From positions 62,001 through 126,000 of the forward strand of contig NZ_JAJTNP010000001.1 of the NCBI RefSeq assembly GCF_021311115.1: a DNA stretch of 64,000 nucleotides. The letters are read 5' to 3'. This stretch comes from Chryseobacterium gwangjuense. Its GTDB lineage: Bacteria > Bacteroidota > Bacteroidia > Flavobacteriales > Weeksellaceae. Within the stretch, counting starts at the first letter, position 1. Every line of letters starts with the position of its first letter. The position numbers and the translations under genes are program-made. The notes beneath the pieces were generated by a model, which saw nothing but the letters and a program-made list of their open reading frames with translations, had not been told where the DNA came from and ran no database searches. Of this stretch, positions 44,203 to 53,012 are shown piece after piece.

Positions 44203-45513
44203 TTATATTTCCGTGTTCAGATCCCAGTTTTCAAGATAATCGTGAACGTGTTTCAACATCATTCCACCTAGAGATCCGTCTACAACTCTGTGATCGTAAG
44301 AGTGAGACATGAACATTAAGTTTCTGATTGCAATTACATCACCATCAGCTGTTTCAAGAACTGCAGGCTTTTTAACGATTGCTCCGATTGCTAAAATTGC
44401 AACTTGAGGTTGAGGAATAATTGGTGTTCCCATTAGGTTTCCAAAGCTTCCTACGTTAGAAATTGTGTATGTTGCTCCCTGAGTATCTTCAGGTCTTAAT
44501 TTTTTGTTTCTTGCTCTGTAAGCCAAATCGTTGATTGCTTTTGCCAATCCTGAAAGAGACAACTGATCTGCGTTTTTAATTACAGGAACAATAAGGTTTC
44601 CGTCTGGTAAAGCAGTCGCCATACCGATGTTGATGTTTTTCTTTTTAATGATGTTCTCACCATTTACAGAAACATTGATCATTGGGAAATCCTGGATAGC
44701 TTTTACAACTGCTCTTACGAAAATTGGCATGAAAGTAAGTTTTTCACCTTCACGTTTTTCGAAAAGAGATTTGTTTTTATTTCTCCATTTTACAACGTTC
44801 GTTACGTCTGTTTCGATGAAAGAGGTAACGTGTGGTGCAATGTGTTTAGCTTTTACCATGTTTTCAGCGATGATTTTTCTCATTCTGTCCATTGGAATGA
44901 TTTCGTCACCTGCTGCAACAGGGATTGTAGAAGCCGGAGCTGAAGTTGCTACTGGCTGTGGAGCAGAAGCTGCCTGTACCGGAACCGCTTGTGGAGCTGG
45001 TTGGTTTCCTCTGTTTTTAACGTAAGCTAAAATATCTTCTTTGGTAATTCTTCCTTCTAAACCGCTTCCTTTGATGGTTTTTAGTTCAGATTCAGCAATA
45101 TTTTCCTGTTGTGCGATTGATTTTACAAGTGGAGACAGGTAAAGATCTCCTGAAAATTCTGTTGAAGCAGCAACTTGTAAAGGCTGTTCAATGGTTTTTA
45201 AGGTTTCAGCATCAGGAGCAGCTGCCGGAGTTTCAGTTTTTACTTCTTCTGTAGCTGTGTTTCCGCCTTCTCCTTCAATTTCTAAAATAGCAATGGCTTC
45301 ACCTACTTTTGCAACCTCGTCTTTCTGTTTCAAAATCTTTACGATTTTTCCCGAAACGGGTGTCGGAACATCTGAATCTACCTTATCTGTTGCAATTTCT
45401 ACTACGGAATCATCTTCTTTTACATTATCACCCTCATTGAATAACCAAGTGATAATAGTAGCTTCCATAACACCTTCTCCCATGGAAGGAAGCAATAATT
45501 TGTACTCTGCCAT
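44203..45513 (-). CDS. E2 acyltransferase of a 2-oxo acid dehydrogenase, probably branched-chain
   Basis: The 436-residue E2 has an N-terminal lipoyl domain (Lys44 in ATDKVDSDVP), a Thr/Ala/Pro linker, a subunit-binding domain (LSPLVKSIAQQENIAESELK) and a catalytic domain with SHSYDHRVVDGSLGG. It is closer in style to branched-chain E2s than to the SucB in this window. E1 and E3 genes are not adjacent. The substrate class is inferred. Confidence 0.9.
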   Translation of the reverse strand: MAEYKLLLPSMGEGVMEATIITWLFNEGDNVKEDDSVVEIATDKVDSDVPTPVSGKIVKILKQKDEVAKVGEAIAILEIEGEGGNTATEEVKTETPAAAPDAETLKTIEQPLQVAASTEFSGDLYLSPLVKSIAQQENIAESELKTIKGSGLEGRITKEDILAYVKNRGNQPAPQAVPVQAASAPQPVATSAPASTIPVAAGDEIIPMDRMRKIIAENMVKAKHIAPHVTSFIETDVTNVVKWRNKNKSLFEKREGEKLTFMPIFVRAVVKAIQDFPMINVSVNGENIIKKKNINIGMATALPDGNLIVPVIKNADQLSLSGLAKAINDLAYRARNKKLRPEDTQGATYTISNVGSFGNLMGTPIIPQPQVAILAIGAIVKKPAVLETADGDVIAIRNLMFMSHSYDHRVVDGSLGGMMLKHVHDYLENWDLNTEI

Positions 45514-45533
45514 TTTTAATTTTTAGATTTTGA

Positions 45534-45541
45534 CAAATATA
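45534..45541 (-). promoter_or_regulatory. Putative -7 box (TATATTTG) of the E2 gene
   Basis: Exact TAnnTTTG on the minus strand, 20 bp before the start; no -33 TTG seen. Confidence 0.4.
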
Positions 45542-45576
45542 TAAAAAAAATCGGTTTTTTTATGAAATATATAATT

Positions 45577-46404
45577 TTAGAAAAATTCAATGTAAATATT
45601 TTCTCCTACGTTCATTCCGAACAGGCTTTTTGCCCCATTCTTTTTGCTTCCTTTATAGATCGTTAGCTCCAAAAGCTGACTGTCATTGAAGATTGCTGCC
45701 GACTGACCATGGAATTCAGTTTCCCGATCCCAATCCGAAACCACTTCTGTATGACTTGAAAAAACTTTTGAAAGGGCTAAGTTCCTGAATTTGATGGTGA
45801 AATTTTCATATCCATTCCCAATGGTTTCAAAAAAGTCTTTACTGATATTTGAAATTATATTTCCGAAATTATCAATATAGGTTACTTCCCCGATAATCAT
45901 TTTTTCAGACTCATTATACACCGGTTTCGGGAATAAAAGCTGTTTGGCGGTATCAATTTTTCGTCCAATCACTCCGGGAAGTCCTCCGTTGGCTAAATGT
46001 ACCGCTGTAGGAACAAAAATATCCGTTGATGTAAAATTAACGATGTCATCGAACCTGTTATTCAACGTAATTTCAAAAATAGCTTCCGGTTTAATGTCAA
46101 AAAATATTAAACTTAGAAGACCGTTATCGGCTGCAATGAAGTAATGACCATCTGCTTTGTATAAAATATTTTTTCTCGATTTGTGCTGAAAGCTGTCGAC
46201 AGAAATAATATGAATACTGCCTTTCGGAAAATGTTTGTAAGCGTTTCTTACAATATATGAAGTCTGTATAAGGTTGAAAGCCTGAATATCGTGGGTGATA
46301 TCAACAATATTAACCTTTTGGTTCAGAGAAAGAATGCTGCCTTTCACAGCGGCAACTCTGTAATCCAAATTTCCGAAATCTGAAGTAAGGGTAATAATTG
46401 ACAT
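45577..46404 (-). CDS. SAM hydroxide adenosyltransferase (DUF62) family protein
   Basis: The 275-residue protein starts ITLTSDFGNLDYRVAAVKG, then NIVDITHDI, GSIHIISVDS and the FIAADNGLLS block, all typical of the DUF62 family. Characterised members hydrolyse SAM to adenosine and methionine; fluorinase and chlorinase are relatives. Two-domain length is normal. It is divergent from phoH, 130 bp apart. Confidence 0.9.
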   Translation of the reverse strand: MSIITLTSDFGNLDYRVAAVKGSILSLNQKVNIVDITHDIQAFNLIQTSYIVRNAYKHFPKGSIHIISVDSFQHKSRKNILYKADGHYFIAADNGLLSLIFFDIKPEAIFEITLNNRFDDIVNFTSTDIFVPTAVHLANGGLPGVIGRKIDTAKQLLFPKPVYNESEKMIIGEVTYIDNFGNIISNISKDFFETIGNGYENFTIKFRNLALSKVFSSHTEVVSDWDRETEFHGQSAAIFNDSQLLELTIYKGSKKNGAKSLFGMNVGENIYIEFF

Positions 46405-46430
46405 TAATTGTTTGTAGGATAATAGAATTG

Positions 46431-46438
46431 CAAATTTA
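46431..46438 (-). promoter_or_regulatory. Putative -7 box (TAAATTTG) of the DUF62 gene
   Basis: Exact TAnnTTTG on the minus strand, 26 bp before the start. Confidence 0.4.
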
Positions 46439-46534
46439 TCTAAAATAAAAAGAAAGCCCGAAATATTCGAGAAAAGAATTTGATAAAAATTTCAAAAAAA
46501 GTTTTACATTTAAAATCTAAAATAAAAATACTAC

Positions 46535-47491
46535 ATGTTTGAATTGACATATGATTTGGAAGATATCGACATGAAAATCTTCTATGGAGTTAATAACCAA
46601 TTTTTCAATTTAATAAAATCAAGTTTTCCTACTCTTAAAATCACCGGGAGAGATCATTTTATCTTTGCGATGGGAAATCAGGAGGCTTTAGATATATTTA
46701 AACAGAAGCTTGATGATATTGTCGGATTTATTTCGAAAAATAATTCTATCGGGCTTAAAGACGTTGAAAATATACTCAACTTAAAAGACGAAAACGAAAA
46801 ACAGCTTGTTTTTGATCAGGATATCATCGTAAAAGGGGTAAATGGTAAAGTCATAAAGGCTAAAACAACCAATCTTAAAAAACTGGTAAAAGAAACTGAG
46901 AAAAAAGATATGGTTTTTGCAATCGGACCTGCGGGAACAGGGAAGACCTACACCAGTGTTGCTTTGGCAGCAAGAGCTCTTCGGGATAAAATGGTAAAAA
47001 GAATTGTATTGACCAGACCCGCTGTGGAAGCAGGGGAGAGCTTAGGATTTTTACCAGGTGATATGAAAGAAAAGTTAGATCCTTATATGGCGCCACTTTA
47101 TGATGCGCTTCGAGATATGATTCCCCACGAAAAACTGGAAGGTTTTATAGAGAAGAAAGTGATTGAAGTTGCACCATTGGCTTTTATGAGAGGAAGAACT
47201 TTGGATGATGCTTTTGTAATTCTTGATGAAGCACAAAATACCACCCATTCCCAAATGAAGATGTTTTTAACAAGAATGGGGATGAATGCTAAATTTATTA
47301 TTACGGGAGATCCTAGCCAGGTTGATTTACCGCCAAAACAGCAGTCCGGATTGAAAGAAGCCATGAGAATTCTAAAAGATGTAAAAGAAATAGGATTTGT
47401 TCATTTAACGGAAGAAGATGTTGTGAGACACCCTGTTGTTAAGAAAATTATTTTGGCATATAACGAAGAAGAAAAGAGACAGAGAGACTAG
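46535..47491 (+). CDS. PhoH family P-loop ATPase
   Basis: The 318-residue protein has an N-terminal KH-like region (about 1-75), then a PhoH ATPase with Walker A GPAGTGKTYT (131-140), RPAVEAGESLGFLPGD, and Walker B AFVILDEAQNTT. PhoH proteins act in RNA metabolism and stress; the mechanism is unsettled. No PIN domain is fused. Single gene. Confidence 0.94.
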   Translation: MFELTYDLEDIDMKIFYGVNNQFFNLIKSSFPTLKITGRDHFIFAMGNQEALDIFKQKLDDIVGFISKNNSIGLKDVENILNLKDENEKQLVFDQDIIVKGVNGKVIKAKTTNLKKLVKETEKKDMVFAIGPAGTGKTYTSVALAARALRDKMVKRIVLTRPAVEAGESLGFLPGDMKEKLDPYMAPLYDALRDMIPHEKLEGFIEKKVIEVAPLAFMRGRTLDDAFVILDEAQNTTHSQMKMFLTRMGMNAKFIITGDPSQVDLPPKQQSGLKEAMRILKDVKEIGFVHLTEEDVVRHPVVKKIILAYNEEEKRQRD

Positions 47492-47565
47492 TTTTAAGAA
47501 ATTCTTGTTAAATCAGTGAAAAGTGATATATTAGCTCGCTAATTTTTTTAGAAAAACAATATATC

Positions 47566-48222
47566 ATGAAAAAACTTTTACTTATTGCAGCAGTTGCTGT
47601 CATGGGAGTTTCTTTACAAGCACAAGAAACAAGATTTGGTGTTAAAGCTGGTTATTCATTCTCAACAATAAAAGTTGATGAAGCACAAGATGATCTGGAA
47701 GCAAGAAACACCGATCCGTCTCACACTTTTTATGTAGGTGGGCTTGTTGAACACAAATTTGGAGATAAGTTTGGAATTCAAGGGGAATTATTGTATTCAC
47801 CACTAGGAGGTAAAGAAGACCTTAATGCAAGTGAAGACGATGTGTATTTTAGAGAAAAAACTAAAATCACTTTCGGAACTTTATTAATTCCTGTTTCTGC
47901 AAAATATTTTATTTCAGAAAAATTATCGGTATCTCTTGGAGCTAGTTTTGGTGTAATTCTTTCCGCAAAACAAAAAACAGTTGTAGATGCAGGTATAGGT
48001 ATTCCTGGTTTAGAATTGGAAGGGGATGATGATGTTGATATTAAAGATGATGTGAATACTTTAAATATTGCCCCATTCTTAGGCGCTGAGTTTGCATTAG
48101 AAAACGGATTGTTTTTTGATGCGAGATATAACTACGGAATTTCTGATCTTTCTAAAAGTGACGGTAAAGTTACAAACAGCTTTTTACAGGTTGGTGTAGG
48201 TTTCAAATTTGGAGGTAACTAA
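47566..48222 (+). CDS. Outer-membrane beta-barrel protein (porin family)
   Basis: The 218-residue product has a signal peptide ending SLQAQ and alternating amphipathic strands with short turns. It ends in FLQVGVGFKFGGN, consistent with an eight-stranded OMP_b-brl barrel. The sequence RFGVKAGYSFSTIKV at the mature N-terminus is common in this family. First of four such genes in tandem. Function is unknown. Confidence 0.85.
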   Translation: MKKLLLIAAVAVMGVSLQAQETRFGVKAGYSFSTIKVDEAQDDLEARNTDPSHTFYVGGLVEHKFGDKFGIQGELLYSPLGGKEDLNASEDDVYFREKTKITFGTLLIPVSAKYFISEKLSVSLGASFGVILSAKQKTVVDAGIGIPGLELEGDDDVDIKDDVNTLNIAPFLGAEFALENGLFFDARYNYGISDLSKSDGKVTNSFLQVGVGFKFGGN

Positions 48223-48247
48223 GATTTTTTTCTTTACTTATAAAATA

Positions 48248-48274
48248 CAGCAGGATTTTTTATCCTGCTTTTTT
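48248..48274 (+). terminator. Terminator after first barrel gene
   Basis: AGCAGGAT-ttt-ATCCTGCT-like stem plus T6. Confidence 0.88.
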
Positions 48275-48334
48275 CATGAACGGCACTTGGTTTGCTATAC
48301 CTATTTTTTATAATAACATTTTAAATATTAAACA

Positions 48335-48844
48335 ATGAAAAGACTATTATTACTAGGTGCTTTTGCGCTTTTTGGTGGTATTGCTCATGCTCAGGAAGGT
48401 TTTAAACTTGGAGGTCACATCGGAGCTCCACTAGGTGACGCTGCAGATGCTGCAAGTGTTACAATAGGTATAGATGCTGCATATATGTGGAATATAACTA
48501 AGGGATTAGATATTGGGGTTACTACAGGATATTCTCATTTTTTCGGGAAAGATCACGTAGATGATTTCGGTTTTGTTCCTATTGCTGCATCAGGGAAATA
48601 TAAATTTGATAAAATTCCACTTTTTGTGGGGTTAGATTTAGGAGCTGCTATTTCTACAAGAGATTATATTAATAGTGGTTTGTATGTAGCGCCAAGAGTA
48701 GGGTATCAAATGAAAAATGCTGAACTCTATTTAGGATTCCAAAATATCAGCAGTGGCTATAAAGATCATGGTCCTTATTGGTATAATGATGACAGATTTA
48801 ATTTCGGTGCCATTAATTTTGGTGTAAATTTCTTTCTGAAATAA
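48335..48844 (+). CDS. Small outer-membrane beta-barrel protein
   Basis: The 169-residue protein has a signal peptide ending AHAQ and a short barrel of about eight strands (FKLGGHIGAPLGDA... FNFGAINFGVNFFLK), with a terminal Phe-containing strand. Second of four tandem barrel genes, each with its own terminator. The ligand or role is unknown. Confidence 0.82.
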   Translation: MKRLLLLGAFALFGGIAHAQEGFKLGGHIGAPLGDAADAASVTIGIDAAYMWNITKGLDIGVTTGYSHFFGKDHVDDFGFVPIAASGKYKFDKIPLFVGLDLGAAISTRDYINSGLYVAPRVGYQMKNAELYLGFQNISSGYKDHGPYWYNDDRFNFGAINFGVNFFLK

Positions 48845-48867
48845 AATAATTAAGAAATAATTATCAT

Positions 48868-48895
48868 AAACTCCGGCTGAAAAGCCGGAGTTTTT
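48868..48895 (+). terminator. Terminator after second barrel gene
   Basis: AAACTCCGGCT-GAA-AAGCCGGAGTTT plus T-run. Confidence 0.92.
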
Positions 48896-49212
48896 ATTTT
48901 TAAACCATAAATATTTTTCAGAGATATACACTCTTTGTTGAAAAGGATTAATTTTTTAGAATTAAGAAGTTATCTATGGTTGTATTTATATAATATTTAA
49001 TGAAATTATAAACAGATTCAACTTTTTTGACCCCCGGAAATCGTGAAAAATAACTTTTTTTCTGTCTTATTTGTAAAATTGTTATTTTTTTATTCAAAAT
49101 ATTGTGAAAAAATCAAAAAGCCTTATTGGATGGGATTTATTTTGGGAAAACGACAAACTTTAACAATGATATTAATCACATTAACAAATTTTAATATTAA
49201 GGCAGACCATTA
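48896..49212. other. Intergenic region between barrel genes
   Basis: A/T-rich sequence of about 320 bp. A 64-codon open frame at 49043 begins with GTG-like or TTG context and lacks protein character; I do not call it. No repeat is evident. Confidence 0.45.
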
Positions 49213-49220
49213 TACATTTG
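49213..49220 (+). promoter_or_regulatory. Putative -7 box (TACATTTG) for third barrel gene
   Basis: Exact TAnnTTTG, 27 bp before the ATG. Confidence 0.45.
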
Positions 49221-49247
49221 CAGTCAGAAAGTATTAAAATTATTAAA

Positions 49248-49910
49248 ATGAAAAAATTATTATTAGCAAGTGCTATTGCACTTTTCGGTCTATCTAATGC
49301 ACAGATTGCTAAAGGAACTGCTTATTTATCTGGTCAGGTAAACTATGCTCAAGAAGAGAACAACAATAACGATACTAAAGTAGAAAGCTTCAGAGTTATT
49401 CCTACTGCAGGTTACTTCGTAAACACTAACCTAGCTGTTGGTTTAGGATTAGGATATGCAAATGATAAAGTAACAACTACTACAACTTCAAGCGTAGCTG
49501 GAGGAACTTTAACTGTTGAAAACAAAGGGACTCAGTCTGCATTTGTTGTAGCTCCATTTGTAAGAAAATATTGGACTTTGGCTGATAAATTATATTTCTT
49601 CGGTCAATTAGAAGTTCCAATGGCATTTGGTGAGTACAAAGAAGAGGGAACTCAAACTTTTACTACAGGATCAACTACTACAGTTAACTCTACTTCTGAC
49701 AAAACTAAATTTACATCTATCGGTGTAAACGTTAAGCCAGGTTTAGATTATTTCTTAAACAAAAACTGGTCTATCGAAGCTACTATCGGTGAGTTTGGAT
49801 ACAACACTTACAAAGAAGATGTAGATGGAGCTAAGAGCATCAATAACTACAAGTTCGGATTGAATTTATCTTCTGTAACTTTCGGAGTTAAATATGTTTT
49901 TGCTAAGTAA
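49248..49910 (+). CDS. Outer-membrane beta-barrel protein, paralogue A
   Basis: The 220-residue product has the signal peptide MKKLLLASAIALFGLSNAQ. The mature part is a beta-barrel with long Thr/Lys/Glu-rich loops, ending VTFGVKYVFAK. I reject the upstream in-frame TTG at 49218 because it adds ten non-signal residues and overlaps the -7 box. It is closely related in signal peptide and plan to the next gene, suggesting tandem duplication. Confidence 0.85.
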   Translation: MKKLLLASAIALFGLSNAQIAKGTAYLSGQVNYAQEENNNNDTKVESFRVIPTAGYFVNTNLAVGLGLGYANDKVTTTTTSSVAGGTLTVENKGTQSAFVVAPFVRKYWTLADKLYFFGQLEVPMAFGEYKEEGTQTFTTGSTTTVNSTSDKTKFTSIGVNVKPGLDYFLNKNWSIEATIGEFGYNTYKEDVDGAKSINNYKFGLNLSSVTFGVKYVFAK

Positions 49911-49928
49911 TTAACAATACATTTATAC

Positions 49929-49960
49929 AAAAAAAGTCCTATTTTTTAGGACTTTTTTTT
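49929..49960 (+). terminator. Terminator between barrel paralogues
   Basis: AAAAAAGTCCTA-ttt-TAGGACTTTTTT plus T; 20 bp after the stop. Confidence 0.9.
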
Positions 49961-49986
49961 ATCTTTAAAACTTTAAATAAATAAAC

Positions 49987-50610
49987 ATGAAAAAATTATT
50001 ACTAGCAGGTGCTGTGGCACTTTTTGGTTTATCAAATGCTCAAATGACTAAAGGAGATTGGGTAATCAGTGGAAATACGGGTATGGGTTTCAACAGTATT
50101 GATACTAAAACTAAAGTAGGAGGGGAAAGCTATGATGGACCAAAAGTAAGTACTTTCTCTATCACTCCTTCTGCAGGATATTTCGTAATTGACAAGTTAG
50201 CAGTAGGGATTGACCTAGGTTTTACAAGTGTTACAACAAAAGAAGATGGAGATAAATCGACAATTTCTAGCTTTTCTGTAATGCCAACTGCAACTTATTA
50301 TTTTTCAAATAGTAGCAAATTGGTTCCTTTTTTAGGAGCTGGTATTGGTTATGCATCTAATAAAACAAAAGAAACTTATTCAGGAACCACAGATGAATAT
50401 ACTGCTGATGGTTTAGCTTGGAAAGTAAAAGGAGGAGTAACTTATATGGCTACTCAATCTTTAGGGATCAATCTAGGAGTTTCTTTTGATCAGTTTTCTA
50501 ATAAAGACACTTTTATGGGAACAGAGTTCAAAAACACTGTAAATACTTTCGGTGTAAACGTAGGTTTTTCTTATTTCATCAAAGCTAAGGCTCAGAAATC
50601 TGATAAATAA
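49987..50610 (+). CDS. Outer-membrane beta-barrel protein, paralogue B
   Basis: The 207-residue product has the signal peptide MKKLLLAGAVALFGLSNAQ, differing at only two positions from paralogue A. Strands such as FSITPSAGYFVIDKLAVGID echo FRVIPTAGYFVNTNLAVGLG of A. It ends VNVGFSYFIKAKAQKSDK, with a short basic tail beyond the last strand. Function is unknown. Confidence 0.85.
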   Translation: MKKLLLAGAVALFGLSNAQMTKGDWVISGNTGMGFNSIDTKTKVGGESYDGPKVSTFSITPSAGYFVIDKLAVGIDLGFTSVTTKEDGDKSTISSFSVMPTATYYFSNSSKLVPFLGAGIGYASNKTKETYSGTTDEYTADGLAWKVKGGVTYMATQSLGINLGVSFDQFSNKDTFMGTEFKNTVNTFGVNVGFSYFIKAKAQKSDK

Positions 50611-50630
50611 TCCTATTTTAAGATGAAAAT

Positions 50631-50665
50631 AAAGAAACCGACTCAAATCTGAGTCGGTTTCTTTT
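50631..50665. terminator. Bidirectional terminator, barrel / TM2 genes
   Basis: AAAGAAACCGACTCA pairs with TGAGTCGGTTTCTTT, then T. Confidence 0.92.
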
Positions 50666-50685
50666 ATTAAAGGCTGATTTTCATT

Positions 50686-50949
50686 TTAAAACCACTCTTT
50701 TTGATTCTGAACATATGTTCTGTCAAATTCCTCATCCGATTTTGTTAAATAGATAATTCCTTCGATTAGACCTACAATTCCTACAATTCCACATGTTACT
50801 AGACCAAGAATTAGTTGAATAATTCCTGCTTTTGTATAGCCAAGATAAAATTTATGAATAGCAAAAGTTCCTAGTAAAATTCCTAAGATCCCTGCTACAA
50901 CTTTTTTTTCCGATTTGTAAGGTGAATTGTAATTTCCTTGTGTTTCCAT
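50686..50949 (-). CDS. TM2 domain membrane protein
   Basis: The 87-residue protein has two membrane helices. The first block, KVVAGILGILLGTFAIHKFY, and the following LGYTKAGIIQLILG match the TM2 domain (G-x-FGxHrFYLG-type pattern, here GTFAIHKFYLG). TM2 proteins occur widely; function is unclear. It lies 51 bp downstream of ffh on the same strand. Confidence 0.88.
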   Translation of the reverse strand: METQGNYNSPYKSEKKVVAGILGILLGTFAIHKFYLGYTKAGIIQLILGLVTCGIVGIVGLIEGIIYLTKSDEEFDRTYVQNQKEWF

Positions 50950-51000
50950 AATAATATATTTAATGATTGTTGTTTTGGTGTGGTGGTGTGTGATTATTTA

Positions 51001-52362
51001 TTATTTTCCAAACATTCCGCCCATTCCCGGCATATTTGGCATTTTGCTCATCATCTGCATCATTTGCTTTCCTTGAGGACCTTGCATCATCTTCATCATT
51101 TTACCCATTTGGTCGAATTGCTTCATCAATTGGTTTACATCTTCAATTTTTCTTCCGGCACCTCTCGCAATTCTGTTTTTTCTCTGAGTATTGATAATAG
51201 AAGGTCTTCTTCTTTCTTCAGGAGTCATAGAGTAGATGATCGCTTCGATATGTTTGAATGCATCATCGCTGATTTCTACGTCTTTGATGGCTTTTCCAAC
51301 TCCTGGAATCATTCCCATCAAATCCTTCATGTTACCCATTTTCTTGATCTGATTGATCTGTTTTAGGAAATCATCAAAACCAAATTCGTTTTTAGCAATT
51401 TTCTTGTGAAGTTTTTTTGCTTCTTCCTCATCAAATTGTTCCTGAGCTCTTTCTACTAAGGAAACAACATCTCCCATTCCTAAGATTCTGTCTGCCATCC
51501 TTTCCGGGTAGAAAAGGTCTAAAGCTTCCATTTTCTCACCAGTAGAGATGAATTTGATTGGTTTTTCAACCACTGAACGAATCGTTAAAGCGGCTCCACC
51601 TCGAGTATCACCGTCTAATTTCGTTAAAACAACTCCGTCAAAATTCAAAGCATCGTTGAAAGCTTTTGCCGTATTTACAGCATCCTGACCTGTCATTGAG
51701 TCAACAACGAATAAAGTTTCGTTCGGTTGAATCGTAGAATGAACCGTTTTGATTTCGTTCATCATCTGCTGGTCAATCGCCAAACGACCTGCTGTATCTA
51801 CAATTACGATGTCGTGACCGTTAGATTTAGCAAAATTAATGGCATTCTGAGAGATGCTTGAAGGATCCATAGAACCTTCTTCTGTGAAAACAGGAACCCC
51901 GATTTGTCCACCTAAAACTTTTAGCTGGTCGATCGCAGCAGGACGATACACGTCACAAGCAACCAAAAGAGGTTTTTTATTCTTTTTTGTTTTTAAGTAA
52001 TTAGCTAATTTTCCTGAGAAAGTTGTCTTACCCGAACCTTGAAGACCTGCAATCAAAATTACAGACGGTTTTCCGGAAAGGTTGATTCCTTCTTGAGAAC
52101 CTCCCATTAAATCTACTAATTCGTCATGAACGATTTTCGTCATCAACTGTCCCGGAGTAAGAGAGGTAAGAACATCCTGTCCTAGAGCTTTATCCTGAAC
52201 TCTTTTAGTAAGATCTTTAGCAACTTTATAATTAACATCGGCGTCTACCAATGCTCTACGAATTTCTTTTACGGTTTCCGCTACATTGATTTCGGTGATC
52301 TTTCCACGTCCTGAAATGTTATGAAGCGCTTTGTCTAATTTATCCTGTAAACTATTAAACAT
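51001..52362 (-). CDS. ffh: Signal recognition particle GTPase Ffh
   Basis: The 453-residue SRP54 homologue has an N-terminal four-helix domain, then the G domain with GLQGSGKTTFSGKLA, DVYRPAA, VDTAGR and TKLDGD. The C-terminal M domain is rich in methionine (MKMMQGPQGKQMMQMMSK) for signal-peptide and 4.5S RNA binding. It directs co-translational membrane targeting. Full length. Confidence 0.97.
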   Translation of the reverse strand: MFNSLQDKLDKALHNISGRGKITEINVAETVKEIRRALVDADVNYKVAKDLTKRVQDKALGQDVLTSLTPGQLMTKIVHDELVDLMGGSQEGINLSGKPSVILIAGLQGSGKTTFSGKLANYLKTKKNKKPLLVACDVYRPAAIDQLKVLGGQIGVPVFTEEGSMDPSSISQNAINFAKSNGHDIVIVDTAGRLAIDQQMMNEIKTVHSTIQPNETLFVVDSMTGQDAVNTAKAFNDALNFDGVVLTKLDGDTRGGAALTIRSVVEKPIKFISTGEKMEALDLFYPERMADRILGMGDVVSLVERAQEQFDEEEAKKLHKKIAKNEFGFDDFLKQINQIKKMGNMKDLMGMIPGVGKAIKDVEISDDAFKHIEAIIYSMTPEERRRPSIINTQRKNRIARGAGRKIEDVNQLMKQFDQMGKMMKMMQGPQGKQMMQMMSKMPNMPGMGGMFGK

Positions 52363-52385
52363 ATTTATTGTAAATTATAGGTTTG

Positions 52386-52415
52386 CAAAAATAAGGAATT
52401 TTTTAGGATATCAAA
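52386..52415 (-). promoter_or_regulatory. Promoter of ffh
   Basis: On the minus strand TTTG, an 18-bp spacer and TATTTTTG fit the -33/-7 consensus, 24 bp before the start codon. Confidence 0.6.
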
Positions 52416-52522
52416 CCTGTATGACGCGTAATATTATATATGATATAAATATTATTGTAGTTTAAATATAATTGAATGGGATGATATAAATCAAATCATG
52501 AAAAAATCCGATAGAAAAAGTC

Positions 52523-52530
52523 TATTTTTG
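52523..52530 (+). promoter_or_regulatory. Putative -7 box (TATTTTTG) before the small membrane protein gene
   Basis: Exact TAnnTTTG, 51 bp before the ATG. Confidence 0.4.
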
Positions 52531-52581
52531 TGATCAATTAAAATTAGCCTAATTGATGTTAGGTAGAAAATAAATTTTAAA

Positions 52582-52959
52582 ATGAAAGCTAATCCGAACA
52601 TTCTCGTTACAATATTATTTTTTTTAACATTTCTGATTCATTTTTCTTTGTGGAAATTTATATTCCATTTGGATGAAATTATAATCGTGAAGTTTTATTT
52701 ATTCCTGAGTGTAATGTTCATGATGATGATTACTCTTATTGTTTTAATCAATAGGGTAGTTCCTGAATTTTTAGGATTGTCTGTAATTGGTTTGATTCTT
52801 TTAAAATTCGGTTTAATGTATTTAATTAGAAAAAAATTGAACTTTGAGATGATTCCCGGGTATAAATTTCATTTTATAATTCCTTATTTTATCCTGACAA
52901 CACTGCTTACTTACTATGCAATCAAGCTCATCAATCATGATAAAAAACAGGAAAATTAA
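52582..52959 (+). CDS. Small four-helix membrane protein at the head of the ATP synthase locus
   Basis: The 125-residue hydrophobic protein has about four membrane helices (ILFFLTFLIHFSLWKFIFHL, LFLSVMFMMMITLIVLI, LGLSVIGLILLKFGLMYLI, FIIPYFILTTLLTYYAIKLI). Its place, 53 bp before atpB, is where atpI/atpZ-type assembly factors sit in other operons. I cannot show homology to AtpI, and a promoter lies between, so a link to ATP synthase is inferred from position only. Confidence 0.72.
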   Translation: MKANPNILVTILFFLTFLIHFSLWKFIFHLDEIIIVKFYLFLSVMFMMMITLIVLINRVVPEFLGLSVIGLILLKFGLMYLIRKKLNFEMIPGYKFHFIIPYFILTTLLTYYAIKLINHDKKQEN

Positions 52960-52962
52960 TTA

Positions 52963-52991
52963 TTGAAACTAGAAAAATTATTATATTTTTG
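52963..52991 (+). promoter_or_regulatory. Promoter of the atp operon
   Basis: TTG (52963-52965), an 18-bp spacer and TATTTTTG (52984-52991), 21 bp before the atpB ATG. Confidence 0.6.
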
Positions 52992-53012
52992 CACAACGAA
53001 AAAAACCTATCA

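Noticed and set aside
49043..49237. 64-codon frame between barrel genes
   Set aside because: Low-complexity F/L/K composition, no ATG-led start context, and it overlaps the -7 box of the next gene.
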